Shown one piece after another: positions 15,876-24,484 of a DNA stretch of 64,000 bases (position 1 is its first letter; each line of letters begins with the position of its first letter). A program made the translations under genes and the position numbers. The DNA comes from Bacillota bacterium (lineage in GTDB: Bacteria; Bacillota; SHA-98; Ch115). The notes beneath the pieces are model-generated. The model saw only the letters and a list, made by a program, of their open reading frames with translations, was not told the origin of the DNA and did not search any database. The stretch is from positions 62,001 through 126,000 of the forward strand of contig JABLXA010000002.1 in the NCBI GenBank assembly GCA_013178415.1, given 5' to 3'.

Positions 15876-16646
15876 TCAGGCGAGCTCGGCGTGGATTGCT
15901 TTCAGCGCTTTTTTCTCAAGCCGACAGATTTGAGCTTGAGAGATTCCCATAATATTGGAAACTTCTTGCTGACTCAAATCATTGAAATACCTAAGGAGCA
16001 AGATGCGTCTTTCTCTCTCTGGCAGTCGCTCGAGGGCCTCCCTGACGGCGATCGACTCAAATTGCTGAAATGAATCATCACTGTCCGAGATTTGGTCCAT
16101 GAGCCTTATCGGGCGCTCCCCCTCCTCATCTTCAGTCTCGTCGAACAGATATACTGGAGGGGAAGTGGCCTCGAAAGCCTCCACTATCTCTTCCGGCAAT
16201 ACCTTAAGGGCCGCGGCAAGTTCGCTGATGCCAGGTTCGCGGCCCAGAGAAGAGATGAGTTCGGATCTTTTCTCGCGGGCCGCCGCGGCCAGCGCCCTGA
16301 CCGACCGGCTCACGTGCACCGGCTGATAATCCCTGAGATGCTTTCTGATCTCTCCAATAATGACGGGCACGGCATATGTAGAAAACTTCACGTTGAATGA
16401 CGGGTCAAAACGGTCCACTGCCTTGAGCAGACCGATGCAACCAACTTGAAACAGCTCATCCTTATCTTCCCCACACTCGGGAAAGCGGGACACAATGCTC
16501 ATGATCAGCCGCAAGTTTGCCTGGATGAGTTCATCCCGGCTTTCTTTATCCCCACTATGCGCCCGCTGGATAAGTTCCCGAAATTCATCATCTGAAAGTA
16601 CGCGCGATGGGGGAAGGCGTAAGGAACTAAACCTGTCGCCTGGCAT
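15876..16646 (-). CDS. sigF: RNA polymerase forespore sigma factor SigF
   Basis: A 256-residue sigma-70 group 3 protein. Region 2 contains LIQANLRLIMSIVSRF, DELFQVGCIGLLKAVDRFDP and KFSTYAVPVIIGEIRKHLRD; region 3 includes REPGISELAAALKV; region 4 ends with LLRYFNDLSQQEVSNIMGIS and QAQICRLEKKALK. It follows spoIIAA and spoIIAB in the classic anti-anti-sigma / anti-sigma / sigma order, which separates it from SigG and SigB. The ATG at 16646 has GGAGGT 7 nt upstream. Confidence 0.96.
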   Translation of the reverse strand: MPGDRFSSLRLPPSRVLSDDEFRELIQRAHSGDKESRDELIQANLRLIMSIVSRFPECGEDKDELFQVGCIGLLKAVDRFDPSFNVKFSTYAVPVIIGEIRKHLRDYQPVHVSRSVRALAAAAREKRSELISSLGREPGISELAAALKVLPEEIVEAFEATSPPVYLFDETEDEEGERPIRLMDQISDSDDSFQQFESIAVREALERLPERERRILLLRYFNDLSQQEVSNIMGISQAQICRLEKKALKAIHAELA

Positions 16647-16665
16647 TTGCAGCACCTCCGCTCTC

Positions 16666-17100
16666 TCAGGCTGCCGCAGCCGGGCGCTTGCGTATTATCA
16701 CTCTTGTGCCTTCTCCCTTGCGAGATACCACCTCCAAATGATCTGCAAGGGCCTCCATGATGGTGAACCCCATGCCAAGCCTGTCCACCTTTGTAGTATA
16801 GGCAGGCTTCATGGCCTGGGCGACATCCTCGATGCCTTCTCCTTCATCCTCAACGATCATCTCTACAGAATCGTCGCTGATGCTCGAGCTGACCCTGACC
16901 ACACCAGGATCCCGGGAATCCGGATAACCATGTATTATGGCATTTGAAACAGCCTCTGAAATAATCAGCTTGATGTCATCTATCTCTTCCAATGTGAAAG
17001 CCCCAACCTGCGAAGCGAAGCAGGCAACAGCAACTCTAGCAAATTCAACGTTTTCAGCCACTGCGGGGAATTCCATCTTCATGTAATTCTTCACGCTCAA
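16666..17100 (-). CDS. spoIIAB: Anti-sigma F factor / serine kinase SpoIIAB
   Basis: A 144-residue GHKL-fold protein that holds SigF inactive and phosphorylates SpoIIAA. The N box is IISEAVSNAIIHGYP, followed by the G1 motif VEDEGEGIED, and RLGMGFTIMEALAD and GEGTRVIIRK (G2 region). The likely start is the TTG at 17100, which overlaps the spoIIAA stop, so the two are translationally coupled. Confidence 0.96.
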   Translation of the reverse strand: MSVKNYMKMEFPAVAENVEFARVAVACFASQVGAFTLEEIDDIKLIISEAVSNAIIHGYPDSRDPGVVRVSSSISDDSVEMIVEDEGEGIEDVAQAMKPAYTTKVDRLGMGFTIMEALADHLEVVSRKGEGTRVIIRKRPAAAA

Positions 17101-17456
17101 CGCTGTCCACCCCCAGCCAGAGCAGCAACCGCCCGTTCTTCTGTATCAAATACCTGTATTATCTTGAGCAATCCTGAGAGCTCGAAGACCTTCATGATGT
17201 GGGGGGTAAGCGAGCATGCAGCAAGTCGCCCATTTACCTGACTCAATTTGCGGTAACGGCCAAGGATGGCGCCAAGACCCGAGCTATCTAAAAATGTGAC
17301 TCCTCCCATGGAGAGAATGATGGAATGAATATCGCCCGCTTGACGATCCAGGACGCTATCGATTGTATCTCTAAACTCGGGAGCCGTCCTGAGATCTAGC
17401 TCGCCAAACACTCTGGCTATCATGCCATTCTTGAATGGAATGAGGTCCACATGCAT
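17097..17456 (-). CDS. spoIIAA: Anti-sigma F factor antagonist SpoIIAA
   Basis: A 119-residue STAS-domain protein. Unphosphorylated SpoIIAA frees SigF from SpoIIAB; the phosphorylatable serine is in FLDSSGLGAILGRY. The ATG at 17456 is chosen: GGAGGT lies 9 nt upstream, the length matches Bacillus SpoIIAA, and the upstream in-frame ATG at 17486 would lie almost at the predicted transcription start of the sigma-H promoter. Confidence 0.96.
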   Translation of the reverse strand: MHVDLIPFKNGMIARVFGELDLRTAPEFRDTIDSVLDRQAGDIHSIILSMGGVTFLDSSGLGAILGRYRKLSQVNGRLAACSLTPHIMKVFELSGLLKIIQVFDTEERAVAALAGGGQR

Positions 17457-17495
17457 GGCCCTGTTTACCTCCAGTCCATGGTTCATTCCATTTCC

Positions 17496-17524
17496 TTATT
17501 CTCCGAGTCTTGCGCCTTTCCTTC
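17496..17524 (-). promoter_or_regulatory. Sigma-H promoter of the spoIIA operon
   Basis: On the minus strand GAAGGAAAG (17516-17524), 11 bp, then GGAGAATAA (17496-17504). The sigma-H consensus is RNAGGAWWW-N11/12-RNNGAATWW; the -10 part matches fully and the -35 part misses only its last base. spoIIA is transcribed by sigma-H in Bacillus. Confidence 0.75.
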
Positions 17525-17566
17525 CGTAATAGTAAAAAAAGACAAAAGAAACCCCGCCTGCCTCCT

Positions 17567-18784
17567 CTACCCAAATATGGCTTTTATGAGATCTCTTATC
17601 ATCCTGAAGAGTATCTGAAAGATACTGCCTCTTTCGACGTCATCCTTTGCTACCAGGTCGACGCTTGCTATTTCCTGTCCGTCGAGATAGGCCGCCATTT
17701 TGCCCAGTTTCTGTCCCTTTTTTACAGGTGCCACGACACGCTCATCAATGCTCGTCTCGATCTTGACATCGGCCTCACGTCCCCGCTTGACACAGGCGGA
17801 CGCCTCTGACGCTGACACTACCGTGACTTTCTCCTGTTTCCCCCGAAGCACCTTGATCTCGGCCACCACCTGATCCTTTTGAATCATGGGCACCCCAGCA
17901 TAGAACCTGAAACCATAGTCCAATAGCTTGGCGGTTTCAGAGAACCGTACCTTTGAGTCCGCGAGTCCCATGACCACCGCGATCAGACGGAGATTATCCC
18001 GTTTTGCCGTCGCTGAAAGGCAATAGCCAGCATCCTCCGTGTAGCCCGTCTTGAGACCGTCACATCCCTTATAATCCTTGATCAGCCTATTGGTGTTGAC
18101 AAGAATGTTCTTGCCATCCCTTACATAATCAATCCAGATGGTGAACCATTCGTGAACCTTTGGATGCTTTATCAATTCCCTTGACATGACTGCGACATCA
18201 TAGGCGCTGGTGAGGTGACCTTCTGCAGGGAGACCGGTGCAGTTGACGAAATGAGTATCCTGCATTCCCAATTCCTTGGCACGTTTATTCATCATATCTA
18301 CGAACACTTCCTCCGCGCCCGCGATGTGCTCTGCCACGGCAACTGAAGCGTCATTCGCCGAGACCACCGCAATAGATTTCATAAGGTCATTCAGGGACAT
18401 CTCCTCGCCAACTTCGAGCCAGATCTGAGATCCTCCCTGCATTGACGCACGGTCGCTTGCGATCACCTTATCATCGAGGTGGATCTTTCCTTGCTCCAAG
18501 GCTTCCATTGCCAAGAGCATGGTCATTATCTTGGTTATGCTTGCAGGAGGCCTCTTCCTGTGAGAATCCTTTTCAAAGAGGATTTGTCCTGATGTAGCTT
18601 CCATGAGAACTGCAGATGGAGCTGTAATGTTCGGGAGCGGTTCACTTTGAGAGACTGTTGGAGCTGCGGCAGGCACGGTCTCATTTCCGTCGGCCAGAAG
18701 GATGCCGGCAAAAGCAAATGAGAGACAAAGCAATCCAAGCCCCAGAACAGACGCCAGGATGAAGTTCCGAGCTATCTTAAACAA
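17567..18784 (-). CDS. dacF: D-alanyl-D-alanine carboxypeptidase (DacF-like, S11)
   Basis: A 405-residue penicillin-binding protein that trims the terminal D-Ala from peptidoglycan stem peptides. It has an N-terminal signal/membrane segment (ILASVLGLGLLCLSFAFAGI), then the SxxK motif SITKIM, the SxN motif SANDAS, and KTG in GLKTGYTEDAG. The C-terminal PBP5-type beta domain is followed by an amphipathic tail (FQILFRMIRDLIKAIFG) for membrane binding. The start is a TTG at 18784 preceded by GGGAGAGG. As in Bacillus, dacF is directly upstream of spoIIAA; a U-rich stretch without a clear stem follows it. Confidence 0.93.
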   Translation of the reverse strand: MFKIARNFILASVLGLGLLCLSFAFAGILLADGNETVPAAAPTVSQSEPLPNITAPSAVLMEATSGQILFEKDSHRKRPPASITKIMTMLLAMEALEQGKIHLDDKVIASDRASMQGGSQIWLEVGEEMSLNDLMKSIAVVSANDASVAVAEHIAGAEEVFVDMMNKRAKELGMQDTHFVNCTGLPAEGHLTSAYDVAVMSRELIKHPKVHEWFTIWIDYVRDGKNILVNTNRLIKDYKGCDGLKTGYTEDAGYCLSATAKRDNLRLIAVVMGLADSKVRFSETAKLLDYGFRFYAGVPMIQKDQVVAEIKVLRGKQEKVTVVSASEASACVKRGREADVKIETSIDERVVAPVKKGQKLGKMAAYLDGQEIASVDLVAKDDVERGSIFQILFRMIRDLIKAIFG

Positions 18785-18907
18785 TATCCTCTCCCCCCTT
18801 GGAACACATCCACCATCATGGCCTAACGGCCATACTTGTTTACTGGTAAAACATATTCCAAGGGGATGAGAGATATTACCCGCTCCGATCTTCCAGCTTC
18901 AATCTAT

Positions 18908-20143
18908 CTAGCCCATATAGATATCATCGAAAAAGCTCTTTCCGGCCAAATCCCCCGCTGCTCCCGCTATTCCGAGAAGATCACATATGGTCTTGCCTGC
19001 ATCTGCGAGACTCGACCTTGTCCCGAGGGAGATTCCCCTCTTTATACGTTTTCCTGTCACCATGATGGGAACATACTCCCTGGAATGGTCAGTGCTCTCA
19101 GTTGTGGGGTCGCATCCATGGTCAGCGGTCACCATCAGGACATCGCCCTCCCTCATAGCGTCGATGAGACCCGAGAGGCGTCTGTCCAGGTCCATGAGCG
19201 CTCTGGCGAAACCCCCGCTGTCATTTCTATGTCCATACAGGCTGTCAAAATCTACGCAATTTGTAAAAACGAGACCTTGATAAGGTCCGTCAGTCGCGAT
19301 GCGCAGCGTCTCTTCCATGCTCTCGTCGCTGGATCCGGTGTGATAAGACTCGGTAAGGCCTCGATGGGCAAAAATATCCTCGATTTTCCCGACTCCGACC
19401 ACAGGGAACCCACCCTGGGCAATGAAATCAAGCATGGTCTTTTGTGGTGGCGCGACAGAAAAATCCCTGCGCCTCTCAGTTCTCCTGAAACTCCCAGGCG
19501 ATCCCGTAAATGGCCTTGCGATGACCCGTCCCACATTATGCTCGCCGGTGAGAATTTCCCTGGCGATGCGGCAAATCCTGTATAATTCTTCAACAGGGAT
19601 GACATCCTCATGGGCGGCGATCTGGAAGACACTGTCGGCAGAAGTGTAGACTATGGGCTGCCCTGTGCGGATATGTTCTTCCCCCAGTTCCTTGATGATT
19701 TCTGTGCCAGATGCGGGCTTATTGCCGAGCACCCTGCGGCCTATTGCCTTTTCAAAGGTTGAGATGACTTCGCTTGGGAACCCATGAGGATATGTAGGGA
19801 ATGGCCTATCCAGGATGATGCCGCTGATCTCCCAATGCCCTGTGGTTGTATCCTTACCTGGTGAGATTTCAGCCATCCTGCCGTAGCAGCCCGAAGGCGA
19901 CGAAGCCGCCCTGACTCCCTGGATGCTGCTTCCACCCATCTCTGCGATGTTCCCGATCCCGAGGCTTTCCAACGTAGGGATGCGGACCCCACCTACACTT
20001 CTTGCCATATTTACCAAGGTATTACTTCCGGCATCACCGTACCTTTCCGCGTCAGGCAGCGCCCCGATCCCCACTCCATCCATTATTATCAAGAAAACCC
20101 GGTCTACGGGAGCCTTTGCTCCAGGATTCATTTTCGATTGCAT
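18908..20143 (-). CDS. deoB: Phosphopentomutase
   Basis: A 411-residue alkaline-phosphatase-superfamily enzyme that interconverts ribose 1-phosphate and ribose 5-phosphate (and the deoxy forms) in nucleoside salvage. Metal ligands and motifs: [19 protein letters not shown], the nucleophile region of [29 protein letters not shown] and [18 protein letters not shown]. The ATG at 20143 has AGGAGA upstream. It is 15 bp behind xerD, an arrangement also seen in Bacillus (xerD/ripX-drm). Confidence 0.96.
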   Translation of the reverse strand: MQSKMNPGAKAPVDRVFLIIMDGVGIGALPDAERYGDAGSNTLVNMARSVGGVRIPTLESLGIGNIAEMGGSSIQGVRAASSPSGCYGRMAEISPGKDTTTGHWEISGIILDRPFPTYPHGFPSEVISTFEKAIGRRVLGNKPASGTEIIKELGEEHIRTGQPIVYTSADSVFQIAAHEDVIPVEELYRICRIAREILTGEHNVGRVIARPFTGSPGSFRRTERRRDFSVAPPQKTMLDFIAQGGFPVVGVGKIEDIFAHRGLTESYHTGSSDESMEETLRIATDGPYQGLVFTNCVDFDSLYGHRNDSGGFARALMDLDRRLSGLIDAMREGDVLMVTADHGCDPTTESTDHSREYVPIMVTGKRIKRGISLGTRSSLADAGKTICDLLGIAGAAGDLAGKSFFDDIYMG

Positions 20144-20158
20144 GAGAATCTCTCCTGA

Positions 20159-21073
20159 CTATGCTCTCGGATGAGCTCTATCATATATCTCCTTAAGTTT
20201 TCCACGAGTAAGATGAGTATATATCTGAGTCGTAGAAATATCTTGATGCCCCAACATCTCCTGGACGGAACGGAGATCCGCTCCACCCTCCAGAAGATGG
20301 GTCGCGAATGAATGCCTGAAGGTATGAGGAGTGACACGGCGCTCCACGCCTGCGCCCTTTACATACTGTTTCAGTATCTTCCAGAACCCCTGCCGGGTAA
20401 GACGTCCTCCGCGTCTATTGAGAAAAAGAGCCTCTGTACCACGTTTTTTGGCCAGAACCGGCCTGGCGACGCGGAGGTAGATCTCCAACCATTCGACAGC
20501 TGCTTGGCCAAGAGGTATGATCCTTTCCCTAGACCCCTTACCAATACACTTCACATACCCCATATCTGTATTCACATCGCCTAAATCAAGGGAGATGAGT
20601 TCCGAGACCCGCATGCCTGTGGCATAGAGGAGCTCGAGCATGGCCCTGTCTCGGATGGCCCAGGTCTGGTCCGGCCGGGGGGCGGATACGATTTCTTGCG
20701 CCTCTTCTACGGTGAGGACCTGAGGAAGGTATTTCTCCTTCTTAGGGGATTCGATGTGGAGCGTCGGGTCTATTTCTATGTTATATTCAGCAGTGTAAAA
20801 TTTGAAAAAGGACTTGATAGCCGCAAGGGCCCTGATGATCGTGGAAGTCACCTTCCCCTGGCCTTTCAGGAAGGCGAGATAATCCAGGATGTCTTCTTGA
20901 GTTGCATCCTCGATAGCCGTCTTTGGCTCTCGTTTTGAGAGATAGTTTGCCAGTCCGTGGAGATCTCTTTCATAAGCCTGAATAGTGTTCGCTGCGAGCC
21001 CTCTTTCAACTGCCAGGAATGATAGAAATTCTGTGATATATCTATTTCCTTCGCATCCTCTAGACCCATCCAT
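20159..21073 (-). CDS. xerD: Tyrosine recombinase XerD
   Basis: A 304-residue site-specific recombinase for resolving chromosome dimers at dif. The N-terminal SAM-like domain includes FLAVERGLAANTIQAYERDL; the catalytic domain has Arg in TGMRVSELISLDLGDVN, HTFRHSFATHLLEGGADL, LGHQDISTTQIYTH and the nucleophile Tyr in the last motif. It is more XerD-like than the protein at 51522-52526 by its operon with deoB and spoIIM. No dif site was recognised in the window. Confidence 0.93.
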   Translation of the reverse strand: MDGSRGCEGNRYITEFLSFLAVERGLAANTIQAYERDLHGLANYLSKREPKTAIEDATQEDILDYLAFLKGQGKVTSTIIRALAAIKSFFKFYTAEYNIEIDPTLHIESPKKEKYLPQVLTVEEAQEIVSAPRPDQTWAIRDRAMLELLYATGMRVSELISLDLGDVNTDMGYVKCIGKGSRERIIPLGQAAVEWLEIYLRVARPVLAKKRGTEALFLNRRGGRLTRQGFWKILKQYVKGAGVERRVTPHTFRHSFATHLLEGGADLRSVQEMLGHQDISTTQIYTHLTRGKLKEIYDRAHPRA

Positions 21074-21211
21074 TCAAAGATGCCTTCCTTGTCCGATGTT
21101 TCCGAGACAAAAGAAGGCTTCTACATTACATCCATTTTTCCTGCGGAGTGCCATCACATAAAAATGCACCGATTGGTCGTCACAATGCAGGAGCCCTCGA
21201 GTATGACACCA

Positions 21212-21853
21212 TCACACGAGGACCCCCAATATGGAACGAAGCAGGACAGGAGTGAGATATACTTCTATGGCGGCTGCGATGGCCACAACTAGGATCATCA
21301 TGGCTGAAATCAGGATGGTTGAAATGAAGGCCTGGCGGAGCGATACATCAGTCTTAAAGAGTTTCACAGAAATCCAGGCCCAGGTGAATGTGAGCGATTC
21401 TGCCCCGATTATGATGATGGCCGGTACTTGCAGCACACTGTGCGGGAGCAAGGCGGAGCAGGCCATCAGTGCTCCTTTCAGGGCCATTTCATCCACCATC
21501 AACCCCACGGTGAATCCTATGCCAAATCCATGGATGAAAAGCATAACTGGTATAACCGGAGCGCCGATCACAGAGATGCCTGCCACGACCATGGTCATCG
21601 CTTTCTGAAGGGGGGATAGGAATGCCTCCCGGGCTCCGCGAATAGTGGCTATATGTGGCTTCTCAAGAAAATACCTGACAAAGGTGTAGAGATATCCTCG
21701 GAGTTCATACCTCTGGGCGGAGTCGATAATCCTCACGGCGATAGCTCCAAATATGACTCCCATGGTAAAGAGCACGCATGCTATCGTATATGGGCCGGGC
21801 CGCGACTTGACATGCCGATATATGAAATCCTTCAGTTCATCGCGAAATGGCAT
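21212..21853 (-). CDS. spoIIM: Stage II sporulation protein M
   Basis: A 213-residue polytopic membrane protein of the SpoIIDMP complex, which removes septal peptidoglycan during engulfment. The N-terminus is cytoplasmic and charged; hydrophobic spans begin at about residue 22 (YTIACVLFTMGVIFGAIAV), and the conserved middle is FIHGFGIGFTVG followed by ALLPHSVLQVPAII. The ATG at 21853 has GAGGAG close by and matches the usual family start. Neighbours xerD and DUF3866 are common companions of spoIIM. Confidence 0.92.
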   Translation of the reverse strand: MPFRDELKDFIYRHVKSRPGPYTIACVLFTMGVIFGAIAVRIIDSAQRYELRGYLYTFVRYFLEKPHIATIRGAREAFLSPLQKAMTMVVAGISVIGAPVIPVMLFIHGFGIGFTVGLMVDEMALKGALMACSALLPHSVLQVPAIIIIGAESLTFTWAWISVKLFKTDVSLRQAFISTILISAMMILVVAIAAAIEVYLTPVLLRSILGVLV

Positions 21854-21992
21854 TCTCCTCACCCCTCTCCACATGCTTATTCAGTAGAGGGACGGGCTAT
21901 GACAGGCATGTATTGGTGAGCGAAGACAAGTTGTGCGTATAGATCTGGAATCATCGGCATATTATTAATTGCGTGTGAAAGGAGGAAGGAAA

Positions 21993-22184
21993 TTGGCTCA
22001 GATGGCTGTTACTCCCAAGGGATTGTTTGCCAGCGGCAAAGTCCGCGATGTATCAAAAAGCATAGAGGTCCTGATCGGATCCAGGCCTCTCAGATTATCA
22101 GATCTGCTGGAGTCTTTGGGAAAGGATCCTGACGGCGTGAAATCCGGCCGCGGCGCTCGCAAGAAAGAATTCCCGATCTTCTGA
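21993..22184 (+). CDS. Small hypothetical protein, plus strand
   Basis: A 63-codon frame starts with TTG 7 nt after a near-ideal ribosome site AAAGGAGGA (21978-21986). The product (AQMAVTPKGLFASGKVRDVS ... LRLSDLLESLGKDP ... GARKKEFPIF) is basic at its end and has no signal or membrane span; I do not recognise a family. Its first 105 bp lie in the gap between spoIIM and the DUF3866 gene; the last 87 bp are antisense to the DUF3866 3' end. A weak forespore-type promoter (GTATA-N16-CATATTA) lies just upstream. It may be a real sporulation gene, but this rests on the ribosome site and codon pattern. Confidence 0.45.
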   Translation: MAQMAVTPKGLFASGKVRDVSKSIEVLIGSRPLRLSDLLESLGKDPDGVKSGRGARKKEFPIF

Positions 22185-23198
22185 GACCTTCCTGCCCATG
22201 GTGCTGAGCTCGACGCCATTTTCCCTAAGAAACTCCAGGGCTGGAGCGCCATCTTCTTCGATCACTTGATGTTTGTCTAGAAGGCCCTCATTCTGCAAAG
22301 CGGCAAACACCATCTGGCGCTTGGGTCCGTCGAGGATTGGCAGGCATAAGATCACTCTCACAAGGATGATATCCTTAAGTATTGTAATCGTGTGATGGCT
22401 TACCCCCACATGTCGTTTTCTAGGATCTGCAAAGCTGATGCGAGGCGCCAGCAGCGGAATTCCGCCCATGGCATGGACAGCATTGGCCGTCTCGCCCTGT
22501 TCGACACCTGTAAATCCGTACTTTGTCCCAGTGCCGACGATTCCAGGGCCCATGGCTACCACAGTCACATCCGCCTTGGCAGCGCTCTTTGCGATGGCGA
22601 GACCGCTATGAACATTTACGGCCTCGTGTTCCCCGCCAAAGGCATGGCCTGCAGTGATGGTTGTATCGATGAGGCCCTTTGCGCGAAGCTCCCTCACAGT
22701 CCTGCTGTATGTTATAGGCAATGCCCCGCCATCGGTCATGAGATATGCGACTTTGGCCTTTCCCTTTGATCCGAGCTTTATAGCAGCGCAAGCTGGAGCT
22801 ACCATGCTGTGTAGCTCGAGGATGACCACCGGCATCCCGCAAAGGCCATGAAAGTCCATGATATCCTGGCGATATGGACTTCCCTCTTCCTCATCGCAGA
22901 AACATTTCACTTGCAATGGGGTGTATCGCAGCTTCATGATATGGCCCCGAGGATCAGGATCCAGCAGGTCATTACCTTCGGCAAAGATAACGAAGTGGGC
23001 GCCACCTGTCCCGAGCCCCAGATGAACGGCGGTAGTATTGAGGATGATATCCTGACCCTTGTGTAATGGGCCGGTCAGGAAATCATAATTTATCGCCTTT
23101 TCCCGACGTCCTTCGACCAGGACAATGACAGTGGTGACCCCATCGCTTTGTTCCAGGATCTCCTCTACTTTGCCACGTCTTATGCGAATCATATACAT
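22098..23198 (-). CDS. DUF3866 family protein
   Basis: A 366-residue soluble protein of the DUF3866 family, found in Firmicutes and Actinobacteria, often beside spoIIM or xerD; function unknown. It starts with IRRGKVEEILEQSDGVTTVI and contains VHLGLGTGGAHFVIF, LTDGGALPI, GHAFGGEHEAVNVHSGLAIA, MGPGIVGTGTKYGFTGVEQG and the HHTITILKDI block. The repeated Gly-rich loops look like nucleotide or metabolite binding (inference). A TATAAT sits only 10 nt before the ATG at 23198, so the mRNA leader may be very short. The gene is divergent from the GerMN gene. Confidence 0.85.
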   Translation of the reverse strand: MYMIRIRRGKVEEILEQSDGVTTVIVLVEGRREKAINYDFLTGPLHKGQDIILNTTAVHLGLGTGGAHFVIFAEGNDLLDPDPRGHIMKLRYTPLQVKCFCDEEEGSPYRQDIMDFHGLCGMPVVILELHSMVAPACAAIKLGSKGKAKVAYLMTDGGALPITYSRTVRELRAKGLIDTTITAGHAFGGEHEAVNVHSGLAIAKSAAKADVTVVAMGPGIVGTGTKYGFTGVEQGETANAVHAMGGIPLLAPRISFADPRKRHVGVSHHTITILKDIILVRVILCLPILDGPKRQMVFAALQNEGLLDKHQVIEEDGAPALEFLRENGVELSTMGRKVSEDREFFLASAAAGFHAVRILSQRLQQI

Positions 23199-23308
23199 CG
23201 CCTGAGATATTATAACACTTTTGCAGGACAGAATTTCCTTTTTGCAGGCATCAGGATAGAATATATTTTGGGCAATATATGTATCGGTGAATGAAAGAGG
23301 TGTTCTTT

Positions 23309-23938
23309 ATGAGAGGCAGTAACACGCTCGTAACTTCGCTCGTAGTTGTTTTGATCATCGTGGGGCTGGTAGCCACAATAGCCTACATGGTATCAACGGA
23401 TACCCGCCTCAGGAAGGATCTGAGCCTCCTGAAAACGGAGCGGGACAAGCTCGTGGAGAGAGTAGACGACCTCGAGACCAGGGTCAAATCTCTTGAGAGG
23501 CGGGTGCCCAGCCTCACATCGTCCAAGGTGACCCTGTATTTCGCCCGTTCCACGGAAAAAGATATCTTTTTGCAGCCGGTGCCAACCACTGTCCAGACCA
23601 CGGAAAATCTCCCAAAGGCCGCGCTGGAAGCGCTCGCCAAGGGTCCACCACCTGGATCTGGACTTTCCCCCACCCTGCCTCCTGATACGCGAGTGCTGGG
23701 AGTGACTGTTAAGGATGGCACGGCATTTGCAGATTTTAGCTCTGACATTCGCGCCAAATTCCCTGGCGGAAGCCGAACTGAAGAAGTCCTGGTGTATTCG
23801 ATAGTGAATACCCTCACGAGCCTCCCGGGTATCAGCAAGGTCCAGATCCTTATAGATGGCAGGAAGACCGAGACCATAGGAGGCCATATGGGAATAGCCG
23901 TGCCCTTGTCAAAAGATGAAAGCCTAGTGCGCAGGTAG
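23309..23938 (+). CDS. GerMN domain protein, membrane-anchored
   Basis: A 209-residue protein with an N-terminal transmembrane anchor (LVTSLVVVLIIVGLVATIAY), a short coiled coil (about residues 33-62, LKTERDKLVERVDDLETRVK) and a C-terminal GerMN domain (VTLYFARSTEKDIFLQPV ... LPPDTRVLGVTVKDGTAFAD ... GISKVQILIDGRKTETIGGH). GerMN domains occur in spore-germination and cell-envelope proteins. The ATG at 23309 has AAAGAGGTG upstream. It is one of only two plus-strand genes, divergent from DUF3866, and overlaps the end of korC by 15 bp in convergent orientation. Confidence 0.88.
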   Translation: MRGSNTLVTSLVVVLIIVGLVATIAYMVSTDTRLRKDLSLLKTERDKLVERVDDLETRVKSLERRVPSLTSSKVTLYFARSTEKDIFLQPVPTTVQTTENLPKAALEALAKGPPPGSGLSPTLPPDTRVLGVTVKDGTAFADFSSDIRAKFPGGSRTEEVLVYSIVNTLTSLPGISKVQILIDGRKTETIGGHMGIAVPLSKDESLVRR

Positions 23939-24484
23939 GGGCTGGCCTCTTTCCGCCATTCCCCAACCTTGTTGCAATGCCTTTTTGTTAAGTGGTATCA
24001 AGTGATGGCGGCGGGAGGAAAGGACCTTGCCCAATGAGTCTTCAATGGACTGCATGCTCACAACACCGGTCTTGGCCAGGTATGCGCCCAGGAGCACCAT
24101 GTTGGCCACCCTGATTTCGCCCAGATCATTGGCTATCTTGTTTGCGGGCAGGGCAATGATCTCTATGTCACTGCGCTCCGGGCCTTCATCGATGAGGGAA
24201 CTATCATAGAGGATGAGCCCGCCTGGTTTGAGAGATGACTCAAACCGCAGGAGCGATGGCCTATTCAAAACTATCAAGCTGTCCGCTTCTGTCACAATAG
24301 GGGATGCGATTTCATCAGAAGATATTATCACGGAGCAATTAGCTGTGCCTCCCCGCATCTCAGGCCCATACGACGGGATCCATGACACCATCTTGCCCTC
24401 GAGCGTCCCGGCGAACGCGAGAAGTTGTCCCATCACCATGATTCCCTGGCCGCCAAAACCAGCTATTATGAGTTCCTCATGCAT
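23924..24484 (-). CDS. korC: 2-oxoacid:ferredoxin oxidoreductase, gamma subunit
   Basis: A 186-residue subunit with the family opening [20 protein letters not shown], then [20 protein letters not shown] and [13 protein letters not shown]. It belongs to the Kor/Vor type of multi-subunit CoA-dependent 2-oxoacid ferredoxin oxidoreductase. The start overlaps the korB end by 8 bp. Its last codons overlap the convergent GerMN gene. Confidence 0.92.
   Translation of the reverse strand: MHEELIIAGFGGQGIMVMGQLLAFAGTLEGKMVSWIPSYGPEMRGGTANCSVIISSDEIASPIVTEADSLIVLNRPSLLRFESSLKPGGLILYDSSLIDEGPERSDIEIIALPANKIANDLGEIRVANMVLLGAYLAKTGVVSMQSIEDSLGKVLSSRRHHLIPLNKKALQQGWGMAERGQPLPAH

Noticed and set aside
18800-18840. 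ATGGCC-gtta-GGCCAT hairpin between deoB and dacF
   Set aside because: Only 6 bp and no U-run follows; not enough to call a terminator or operator.
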